Below are positions 26,167-34,996 of a stretch of DNA of 64,000 nucleotides, piece by piece (positions within the stretch are counted from its first letter, which is position 1; every line of letters begins with the position of its first letter). Source of the DNA: Halicephalobus mephisto (taxonomy: Eukaryota > Nematoda > Chromadorea > Rhabditida > Panagrolaimidae); the NCBI GenBank assembly GCA_009193035.1, contig SWDT01000050.1, positions 62,001-126,000 on the forward strand, read 5' to 3'. A program made the position numbers and the translations under genes. Below the pieces are notes generated by a model. The model was given only the letters and a program-made list of their open reading frames with translations. It was not told the DNA's origin and searched no databases.

Positions 26167-26550
26167 ATTATAGATTTCAAAAAATCGGTTAACTAATAAC
26201 ACGAAATTTAATACTCTCAGGACGGATTGTTAGTTTTGTTCCATATGATAAAATTTGAGATGTTAAATCAAATTTTATATAACATCTTAGAATCCGGATG
26301 GATTTGAGGTGTGAAAAGTTATTCTGGAAATTTTCTCGTTATCAGATCCAAAAAATGATTATATTTTAATTTCTAAGAACTTTGAAGAAATATTATTTTA
26401 TTCATTTTAGGAAATTTTTCGCTATTTGTAGTATATTCTTCTATTCCGCCTGTATATCAAAGCAAATAACCAAGCAACTAAGCACTATTACCACATATAT
26501 TTAACGTACGTGGAGCTTTTCGGTTCTCTCCCTCGCTTTCATTCTGTATA
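26167..26550. other. Spacer after the glutamate receptor gene
   Basis: No gene seen. AT-rich up to about 26500, then an abrupt change to balanced composition that marks the LINE remnant. Confidence 0.5.
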
Positions 26551-26990
26551 AGGGTAGCTCGAGATCCTGGCATTATTTGGATTGTTTGCAGGCGCCAACG
26601 TCTTCCATCGTGTGCGGTCCTGGATAAGACGTGGCCAGGCTATTTCGCGTCTGGATTTTGCGTGTCGTATTTTTCTGTCATTCAATCTATTCAGCGCAAT
26701 CTAGGGCATCGTCGACCTCTTTTGAAGCCTAGAGCTTCCCATATCTTGTAAATGGTCAGCCAGTCCGTCGCTGATCCTTCATGTTCGCAATATGGCCGAT
26801 CCATTGATGACAGTTGGTCTAGCCGGGCTTCAGAGGACGGGGTTTGGGCGTTCAGGCTGCAGACATTGATATGGGCTTGGTTCCGTGGCAACCGCTTCTC
26901 CCGGGATTTTAGTAGCCTCTCGCATTGGGGTGGTTGTCGTCACGGGATTCTTCTGCGTGCGGGGTACTAAGGCCCATGCGTTCGTTGGTC
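26551..26990 (-). mobile_element. RTE-like LINE remnant with internal deletion
   Basis: Read on the minus strand, 26891-26815 encodes HINVCSLNAQTPSSEARLDQL, which resembles the start of the LINE endonuclease domain (family pattern xxxxxNxRTLxxxxRLxxL). It then jumps, about 26805-26560, to pieces typical of the RTE C-terminus: WIGHIANM, then AWPRLIQDRTRWKTLA in shifted frames (family WxGHVxRM and AQDRxxWKxLEEAY). The endonuclease core and the whole reverse transcriptase are missing. Frames are interrupted. Composition is clearly less AT-rich than the surroundings and continues to about 27360, which may be LINE 5' sequence. Confidence 0.65.
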
Positions 26991-27389
26991 TAGCTCGAAA
27001 AATTTACGTCTAGTTGGCTTGCTGGGCTCGACAAGATGCCACCCTTTGTTCTTGTAGTATAAGTGTTGGTGATATGGTAGACGTCGATGATGTGATATCT
27101 TGGGAGCTCCTTGACAAGTGGAAAACTGTTGGTTCCTATAATTAGCAATTAAGCTTGTTTATCTTAACATAAGCATAGAACAAAGAGAGGAAAGGTCCTC
27201 GTTTGACCGAAATCAAACTCGGATCAGGTTGGAGTTGGATTTTCTCAAAGACTGACTCTAACACTTTAGTCTCACCTCCCAGGCGTTGGCTGACTGGGCG
27301 GAGCTTTGGGCATCCTGTCTAGGCCGTTTGCGGTTTAACTCCGATCTTTATGCTTACAAAAGTATTGGAGGATTTATGTAACAATTGCT
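26991..27389. other. Balanced-composition spacer, probably LINE 5' sequence
   Basis: No open frame I can support. The base composition matches the neighbouring LINE remnant rather than the AT-rich host spacer, so it may be the untranslated 5' part of that element. Confidence 0.35.
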
Positions 27390-27408
27390 TTGACATTAAT
27401 TTATATCT

Positions 27409-27623
27409 TTATTGTCAGATCTTTGATTTACATTGTATCACCACAGTTTTCATTAAGTAAAAGAGAACAAAGTAGAGTCGTTAGACAACGACTTTCAGGA
27501 GTTAAATTACTTTCTTTTGAGGATGAAGAATCAGGTGAAAAAATAGAAATGAAACCTCTTAAAGTTGAAAGAAACCCGAGTTTAACTAACTTCCCATCTG
27601 TTCTCTCTTTAAATAAGAGTTAA
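27409..27623 (+). pseudogene. Unrecognised ORF fragment
   Basis: An open frame without a convincing ATG ends at TAA 27621-27623. It contains a hydrophobic start, then a charged tail with KREQSRVVRQRLSGVKLL and NPSLTNFPSVLSLNKS. I do not recognise it. It could be the last exon of a lost gene or part of the virus-like element next to it. Confidence 0.3.
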
Positions 27624-27668
27624 AAATTTAAATTAATAAATGGTGTTCGTATTTTCGATGACTAAAAA

Positions 27669-27944
27669 AATAATAAGTATAAAGTTTTAGATAAAAGTAC
27701 TGCTAATAAAATTGAGCTGATAAAGGTTCTCAATGATGACTGTGAAATGAGTCAACTTGAAATTAATAATGATAATAAAGCAATTGATAAATCAAATAAA
27801 GATGAAAATAAAGTCTCATCCAAAAAACCTAGAAAAAAGAAATTAACAAAGAAAAATAAAGAATTTGTCGATTATTTAGTAGGAAAAAATGTAACAGGTT
27901 CTGGATTTAAAACAATTCTTCCGTACGCTGAAAATAATAAATAA
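27669..27944 (+). CDS. Unrecognised Lys-rich small ORF
   Basis: Open from about 27669, with the first ATG at 27747 (65 residues from there) and stop at 27942-27944. Asn/Asp-rich, then a basic run (KKPRKKKLTKKNK) and an end with VDYLVGKNVTGSGFKTILPY. It stops ten bases before the end of the opposite-strand capsid-like ORF, a tail-to-tail layout common in compact viral elements. Function unknown. Confidence 0.35.
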   Translation, partial: NNKYKVLDKSTANKIELIKVLNDDCEMSQLEINNDNKAIDKSNKDENKVSSKKPRKKKLTKKNKEFVDYLVGKNVTGSGFKTILPYAENNK

Positions 27945-27954
27945 TAATATTTCT

Positions 27955-28422
27955 TTATACTTCTTTCAAATCCAATTCAATAAAAATGTTAATGTTCTTA
28001 AAATCAATCAAAGTATTGTTCATATCTACTAATTTTAAATTTATTTTATTTGGTCTGTTAGTTACTTCATGATAAATAATATTTTTTGGTTCTATTTCTA
28101 CCTTATAGTGACAAAGGATATCTATTTCATCATTAGGTCTAAATCTATAGATTGAATTCAACATCTTTTTATCAACACAACAATCTTCAATTAAATTACA
28201 TGTGATAAAAATATTATCAATGTTATTACTTGTGTAAGAGTTCAAGGAAGTCGATTTATTATCATTATTATTTTGATCATTTTTATTTATTTTACTCTTA
28301 ATTTCTAAGTAACCATCCAATTTTATAACTCCTATTTTGTACTTCTTACGCAAAAGCTCCTGTGGAAATGAATACTCAAAAGTTGAATCGTTGGATGTTA
28401 GTTGTAAAATGAAAACCGCCAT
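27955..28422 (-). CDS. Jelly-roll capsid (penton)-like protein of a Maverick/Polinton-type element
   Basis: A single intact ORF of 155 residues, ATG at 28422-28420, no introns. The C-terminal third (VEIEPKNIIYHEVTNRPNKI, then LKLVDMNNTLIDF) matches a pattern I know from small proteins scattered through invertebrate genomes: PKNIIYxPV, then ITxRxVDQDGNLVNFRGE, then a β-strand end. These I associate with minor capsid/penton genes of Maverick/Polinton (adintovirus-like) elements. The central part is Asn/Asp-rich and low complexity. No polymerase, integrase, major capsid, packaging ATPase or terminal repeats are visible nearby, so this is a solitary relic or a domesticated gene. The family assignment is from memory of motifs and needs a profile search. 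Confidence 0.5.
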   Translation of the reverse strand: MAVFILQLTSNDSTFEYSFPQELLRKKYKIGVIKLDGYLEIKSKINKNDQNNNDNKSTSLNSYTSNNIDNIFITCNLIEDCCVDKKMLNSIYRFRPNDEIDILCHYKVEIEPKNIIYHEVTNRPNKINLKLVDMNNTLIDFKNINIFIELDLKEV

Positions 28423-28605
28423 TTATTAATTAAGAAAAGTTATATGATTTATTTTCGTCTACAGTAAAGTATATTAGATAATTTATTACGTTTGTCAACG
28501 AATTTTCCTATAATCTTCTTATAGAATTCGAGACGTAAAGTTTACTTATTTACCTTATGACTGATTGTAAATAAATAAGGCATTTATTTCGTAGAAAAAT
28601 TTCTG

Positions 28606-28614
28606 TATAAAAAG
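28606..28614 (+). promoter_or_regulatory. TATA box of the MPEG1-like gene
   Basis: TATAAAAAG lies about 20-30 bases before an initiator-like TCAGCACT and 70 bases before the start codon. A clear TATA box is not seen before other genes in the window. Confidence 0.45.
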
Positions 28615-28669
28615 AGGTACTGTCTTCAGCACTGACAGTTCTCCTCTTGAACAAGTGCTAATCTTTCTA

Positions 28670-28675
28670 TTTCAG
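28670..28675 (+). promoter_or_regulatory. Splice acceptor abutting the MPEG1-like start codon
   Basis: CTATTTCAG ends exactly before ATG 28676. It may take a spliced leader, or join a short 5'UTR exon starting after the TATA box. Confidence 0.5.
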
Positions 28676-30892
28676 ATGCATGTAATTATTTGCATCCTCG
28701 CTTTGGCTGCTGCAGCTCTAGCCAATTCAGATGTGGTTCTCTCTGATCCTGACTTATGCCAAGCTCTCCTGCGAGAAAAATCTATACTTCGTGAGAATGA
28801 AACAATACGACCTCTCGATGGATTTGTCGGAGTAGGCTGGGATGATCTTATGAACCGTGCTACTATCCCTATCCTGAAGAACACATTCAGTAATTGTAAG
28901 AGAGTTCAAGATGGCACCTTTTTCATACCTGATGACGTCTTAGCCATTCCCGTCCTGCAAACAAGTCTTGACCAGATATCCAGTGTCTATACTTCTTATG
29001 AGGACTACCGTAAAGAAACAACAGATACAATCTTAGCCAATGCTGGTGGAAATGATGCGTTTCTAAGCGTGTCTGGATCATTTAGCTCTATTCATCAAGA
29101 GATAAAGAAGACATTTTTTCGATATAAGAGCACTATGTTCCACTCAAAACTGGTCTATCACGCTTATACGTTGATCACTGATGGAAATACAGGTCTCCAT
29201 GATAACTTCGTTGCTCGTTTACAGCAAGTTTTCGATGCCATCACAAATGGAGTTCATCCACGGGCAAAATATTTAGCTGAGTTAATTATTCGAGATTATG
29301 GTACTCATGTGGTATATAAAGCAGATGTAGGAGGACTTATCGAACAAGAAACTCACGTCGACTCGAATACTTTGTCCACCAGTAAATCAACTATGGATTC
29401 ATTGAGAGCCAGTGCTACTGCAAGCTTTCTCGGCTTCGGTCATGCATCTATCAGTGTTGCACATGCGGTATCATCAGCAGATAACACAACGCTAAATAAT
29501 ATGATTCATGAGAGCAAAATTCGTACTCGAGGTGGACCGAGCGTAAATCGGCTCTCGGACGATAAGGTAAATCTTGTAATTGAAGTGAGAATAAGTAAGA
29601 AATCTTTAGGGAATCTTCCAAATTGACGAAATGGTTGCTTTTTCGAACGAAGGCATGCCTTTGGATACCCTTATTACGATCGACAACCTTCCAATGTGGG
29701 ATACCACCAAGATTTATACTTTACGGGAGCTCATCCGGAATGCTAGTAATGAATATTACCAACGAAACACTATTAGAGGCTGTACTAATACGTCAGCTTT
29801 AAATTATAATTATCAGGTAAGTATATTATTCGGAATTGCATATTATATAAACTTTTTTGGTTTCAGGCCAACTTGGACGATCATAGTTGTGAGGAACCGA
29901 GCACAAACTATACATTCAGCGGCATTTTCCAAAACTGCACAGTCCTCAATGAAGAAACAGATTCTTCCGACATCCAGATAACTCCACAATGGCGCTGTGA
30001 TAATTTATTACAGAAAAACTACATATCAGGCGTTCAGGACTGTCCGGGAAACTACGAGCGTGTACTGATTTCCACTATTGTTCACCAGTTCCCTGACCGA
30101 AAAGAGCAACGTTCTTATCGGCACTGCTACTATTATTGGTTCATTCATAGATGTAGAACTGTGTATTACGACGTAATTGTAAAAGATCGTGTGAGAGTTG
30201 ATAGCTACTGGTGTCGTGCTAACGCCAGTGCGCAAATGTCAGAAACTATTGATTCCATGTTTGGCGGAGTCTACACACCAAACACCGTTAATATTGTTAC
30301 TGGGGATAGGTCATGTCCAGGATCCTACATACCACAGCGTCTATTTCTTGATATGACTGTGTGCCTTGGTTATAATCAAGAAGAACAGAATTATGCAATT
30401 CCCTTTAATGGCTTCTTCTCGTGTCAATCACTGCAGCAGAAATGTGATACCAACTACACAGCACATCTAATTGATGTGTTCGACGGATGTGCCGTATTCT
30501 ACTGCGTGTCTCCAACAGTTTATTTGAAAGCTTATAACCCAGTGATCAAGCGTCCTCCTTTCACAAATGCAACTCTTGCTAATAGTAATCATTCACAAAG
30601 TGTAATTTTAGCGCATTATGGTGAAGAAGAAGTACTAAATGTACCGATCTTAGCTGTGGTGCAAAATTATACTCAAAACTATAAATCGAAAATGAGCAAG
30701 AACACTCCTCAAAAGAAAATTCACGAGAAACCAAATGTTGAAAAAGCTATCGAATCTTTCATCAATGAAACGGTTGTTGAAAAAGCTATCGAATCTTTCA
30801 CCACTGAAACGAGTGATCAAATTCTCAACCTCATTGACATGTATCCTAACATGACTTGGGGACAAATCATAAATCTGTTGTCTAGCACATAA
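28676..30892 (+). CDS. mpeg1: Perforin-2 (MPEG1)-like MACPF protein
   Basis: Three exons, 28676-29566, 29610-29816, 29867-30892, join in frame (707 residues). A signal peptide (about 1-17) is followed by a MACPF domain with the family signature YGTHVV at about 208 and a RTRGGP turn near 285. After it come GCTNTSALNYNYQANLDD, a Cys-rich region, WCRANAS, MFGGVYTP and FNGFFSCQSL. That order and those motifs are those of macrophage-expressed gene 1, including its post-MACPF P2 part. Known members form pores in engulfed bacteria. Unlike vertebrate MPEG1, no C-terminal membrane helix is visible: the tail holds a short duplication (EKAIESF twice) and ends in LLSST. Both introns are 43-50 bases with nematode-type signals, so the gene is adapted to this genome. 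No break is seen. Neighbours are virus-like and transposon relics. Confidence 0.88.
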
Positions 30893-30916
30893 CCATGTCA
30901 ATTATTTTAACGTTTT

Positions 30917-30922
30917 AATAAA
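30917..30922 (+). terminator. Polyadenylation signal of the MPEG1-like gene
   Basis: AATAAA, 25 bases after the stop codon. Confidence 0.6.
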
Positions 30923-31969
30923 CATTTATTATCAACAAAAATTGACCAAACCACAACAATCCTTCCGGAGAGGGAATGAGAGTGAGCCAGAAATTTTATT
31001 AAAGTGAACTCTTTATCAATAGAAATAGTGTGTATTATGCTCGGCAAATTGGCAAAAACCTCTATTTTCTCCCCCTTCGGGGGAGGGGGATGTGCCAGAA
31101 ATGGCTATTATATACTACTATAGTCGGCTTTAGAGGTTATAGGAGCATTTGTCATATATTTTTTTTAATAGCTATTAAAAGAAATGGTTTATATATCATT
31201 TAATAAAGCATTACATAAGTTCCATAGTGGATGTATTAAACCTTTTTAACTCTCTTATTAATTATGTTATGATCATTTATCAAACTCAGTAATAAGGAAA
31301 CTATTTAGTGTTTCCGATAAAAGACAAAAATTAAATGACTTTGAATAATTTTGTATGAATGTTGAAAACATTGTGAGAGAGTGGATCCCTAGCACAAAAG
31401 TCCCTGAGATTCCGTAACTACTTTATGTTGTATTTTTGTATAACTAAAGATTTTTGGTATATAATAAATAGTCTTCATATTCTGTATACGAGTTCTAGTG
31501 CAGCAGTTGCATATATTAAACTTAACTGAATATTGGAGTGTATATCCCATTCAATTCAATATTTCAAAATCTGCAATACATAATAAAATTTATAATTTGT
31601 TCCATGAGTGTTAAATATAACGTTCGTTGAAAATATTATAATTGCTCGAATAACAAGTAATTAAAGATCTTTAGATTAGAAATACAATATTCTGCTCTTC
31701 AGTTATAAAGAAACTTTTTTTACTTTTATAAAGTTTTGTTTAAATTTGTAATTTCAGTCATCAGATTAATTGTCTAACTTTGGAATGTTAACTGAAAAAT
31801 ACGTAAATTGAAGGTATTGCTAAAAATATTTCATTCACAAAATTACACGAATAATCGACATTCACCGACAAATAGTCCGTACTATTAACACTAACTACTC
31901 TATTGGCCCAAAAAGCAGAACATAAGCAACATCGAATGAGATGAAGAAATCTCAATTGTAAACGAATCA
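30923..31969. other. Spacer between MPEG1-like and chitinase-like genes, with a GC-rich hairpin
   Basis: No gene. A perfect 7-base stem CTCCCCC/GGGGGAG with a TTC loop lies at 31069-31085 in otherwise AT-rich DNA. A weaker relative of its right flank occurs near 30965-31000 (both end in GCCAGAAAT). The remainder is AT-rich with no structure I can support. Confidence 0.55.
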
Positions 31970-33288
31970 TTAGACATTACTGCTTAAAGAACAACCATAA
32001 GCAGGAACACAAGACATTGATTTTTCGTCGAATTCTTTTCTGGGAGGACAGTAAATTTGGCTGGGACGACTGTGGAGACATCTGTAGAAACGTGTGCAAC
32101 GCACTGGATCAGGAAAGGTTCCTTTTGGACTTGGACACGAAAATACTGAAATTTCAAAATTATTTTTTGAAGAAAGTGTTTAATTATATCAGTACCTGAC
32201 TTTTCTAAATACTTCTTAATTGCGTTTGTTAATGGAGACTTTCCTTCGCCGCAGATTCCCATAAAATCGTCGAAATTGAGATCCGAAATGTAAGCCCCTC
32301 CGAATCCGTTTTTTTTTATCCATTCCATTTTCACTTTGATCGATTCAGCATTGTCATATCCGTACCAGAAGTTGCTGCCGACAATGTACGGTACTTCCAT
32401 GATGTTTTCCCAGGATCTGTTTCCTTCAAGATTGCAGATATCATAATAAATCTTAATGTTTCTTACATTAGTTAATTTTTTTTCATCATTCTTATTATTG
32501 AAATTGGCGGATCTCTCTCCACGTCCATAAGCAGCAATTCCCATTACTAGTTTATTTTTTGGTATTCCTTTCTTTGTCCAATAATCGAGAACAAAAGCAA
32601 CGTTCATGTTGGAAGCATCTTCCGGACGAGAATACAGAGGACTGTGATGATTAACTGTAATTCCTGGATATCTCCGGAAGTTGTAAGTCTCCACTTTTAC
32701 GAAATCGACCGATTCAGATAATAAAGAAATATTGTGTTTAATATCGACGTTCGAAAAAACAGGAATAACAGTGATCGTGATGATTTTGTTTTCGGATGCA
32801 GCTTTCAATTCCTGCATTAAGAAAGTAAAATTTGCGTCACTTGATGCAGTCGAGTAGTACCATGAAACGTCGATCCCGTCAAAACCATATTCATTAACAA
32901 ATCGAACAGCAGAATTAACAAATTTTTTTCTTTTTTCAAAATTCGAAAGTATTTCTAATTTTTCCGATTTCATTCCTTTTATAAAAGCAAGTGAAAGACC
33001 GATTTTTAATCCAGGTTGTTTTTCCTTCAATTTAATGACTTTTTCGATATATCCATCTGCAGATACATCGGAGGACTGAGTACGGTCGTCGGATTCCTTA
33101 AGGACGGCATTCATTACTGCCGGATCTCTGTAATACAAGTGGGTACAGAGACCCGAAACGTACTTTTCCAGATTGTACTCAAAGTGGCCTTTGTAAGGAT
33201 AGGTCTTTCCATTGAGATAACAAGCTCTTATATATTCAGAGTTCTCCAAGGGCAATATCATGAATAGGAAAAATAAAATATTTTTCAT
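31970..33288 (-). CDS. GH18 chitinase-like protein with C-terminal CBM14, catalytically inactive
   Basis: Two exons on the minus strand, 33288-32196 and 32145-31970 (50-base intron, G|TA gives Val), 422 residues. A signal peptide comes first (about 1-16). The GH18 barrel follows, with FVNEYGFDGID and, late, WYGYDNAES and GFGGAYISDLNFDD. The family active-site line DGxDxDWE reads D137-G-I-D140-V-S142-W-Y144: the catalytic Glu is Tyr and the preceding Asp is Ser. So it should bind chitin or another glycan without cutting it, like the chitinase-like lectins. The last exon encodes a peritrophin-type chitin-binding domain (CBM14) with six Cys and the GTFPDPVRCTRFYRC core. Without removing the intron this domain is hidden in another frame. 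Probably secreted. Its role is inferred only. Confidence 0.85.
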
Positions 33289-34973
33289 AGTTACTGTTTA
33301 CTACAATGAAAGAATTAATCCCAAAAATCAATGAATTCGCCTTTGGAACTGTTACTGACATGTTTTTCTTCATTTGATAAATTACTGAGTAATGATTGAA
33401 ACGTGAATTTTTGTTGAAGGATTGACAAACAACAATTTCCTACCGAATTACAAACAAGTAATTCTTCGTTGGGGAACTTTCTTCTTCAAAGAAATGTAAT
33501 TCAGTTCTTTCAGGAATCATATGATTATTCACTTTTCAGTATTTCTTGTTTTTGATACTTGGGTTTTCAAAAACAGTAATTTTTAAAATTCTGAATTTAA
33601 TAAATAATTTCCACATGGAAAATTATCGTGTTCAATCACGAGTTTTTTGAAATATAAAATGAATATATATTTAAAGTTGAACAAAGAGTATGCAAAATGA
33701 GATAACGAAACTCATTGATTCTGAATCTGAAGTCAGAATTGGGGACCAACCTTCAGAATCCTAGACTCTAACTTCAGATTCTGAAACTCTGAATTCTGAA
33801 GACGGTTTTCAATTCCGGTTTCATGTTCGGAATCCAAAGATCCGACTACTTCATTCTATGTGTCTTTAAGGATCTGAGGATATTTTCACCAGAGTCTCAC
33901 ACAAAAACGATGAAAATCACAGGTTTCTTTAATAAACCAAGAATTTAAAAAAATCAAAAAGTCGATTAACTAATAACATGGTATTTTCAATAAATTATGA
34001 ATTTTAATGAAAAAATTTACATAAAGTAAAAATAAAAAGAAATAAAAGAATGATTTTAGGTAAAAACAACTTCTGGAAAATGAATCATTGGCGAAAGGGA
34101 ACAAACGCCAAAACAGCACTGTGCGAGCAGAATGAGAATCATTTTTTGCATTTTTTGTGTTTTCTGTATTTTTTTACGAAGATATATGTTTAGTGATGAT
34201 CCAGTGAATTCATCGACAGACAAGTATTGATTCATTTGGCAGTGATAAAGTAGTTAATTTTCGTTTTTTGTCGATTAGGGAATCTTCAGAAGATCCTCAC
34301 GACTGTTCACTACCCTAGGAGGTACCTTATTCATATTTTTTATTTTTAATTGAGAAATTTGAATAAAACAGTGTCTGAGAATTAAAATTTTATATGAAAG
34401 TTAACTTCCAAGTCACTGCCGGTGAATATGGCTGTCGGAACGGTCGACTTCTGATGTCGGTGAAATCGTTGATTTTTTTCGCGGATTATTTTTAATTTTT
34501 AATTTCCCCCATACGTGCCCTTCAGATTGCTTTGTCTTCGATAATAACCATAAAAGCTCGTTTTTAATCGAGTATTTTTTTGTTGTAATTTTTCTATTTT
34601 AGTATATTTTTCATATATAACTTTTAACCTTTGGAAATTAACAGAAATTTTTACACCCCATATATCCCAATACAGTGATTTTTGGATCTATCCAGAGAGG
34701 ATATAATTCTAAAATATTGATTACGAAAGTGTGTAGGATTTCAAAATAATCATCCCTCAAAACTGAAAATTTAGGCCACTTTGAACCTTGTAGAAATCCC
34801 CTCCGGGACAGTGTCGCGAAGAATCCGTATGTGATTTTTATGATATATAAGTAATTACGAAACGATCATCCCTTAAATTTGAAAGTTTAGGTTGTTTTTT
34901 GAACTTGAATTCGCGTCGGGATATTTTTTTAATTGTTCATATATGATTTTTAATGTTTTTTGTGTTTAGGATT
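33289..34973. other. Intergenic region, no gene seen
   Basis: Divergent spacer between the chitinase-like gene (-) and the NHL gene (+), so it probably holds both promoters. At 33710-33830 there is a short repeat of TTCAGAATC/CTGAATTCTGAA words. From 34670 to 34930 are two copies of the dispersed GAAATAG/ATATATGATTTTT intron repeat described under 37915. Confidence 0.55.
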
Positions 34974-34979
34974 TTACGT
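34974..34979 (+). promoter_or_regulatory. Likely trans-splice acceptor of the NHL gene
   Basis: GTTTAG lies 17 bases before ATG 34997. Confidence 0.45.
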
Positions 34980-34996
34980 TGTTTGTCATTTCCAAG

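Noticed and set aside
26752..26970. Plus-strand 72-codon ORF in the LINE region
   Set aside because: The recognisable LINE peptides are on the minus strand of the same bases.
31069..31085. Helitron end beside the MPEG1-like gene
   Set aside because: No CTRR end or Helitron coding relic nearby; kept only as an isolated hairpin.
31984..32195. C-terminal tail of the chitinase-like protein read straight through
   Set aside because: Removing a 50-base intron reveals a well-formed six-Cys CBM14 domain in another frame; the read-through tail is not real.
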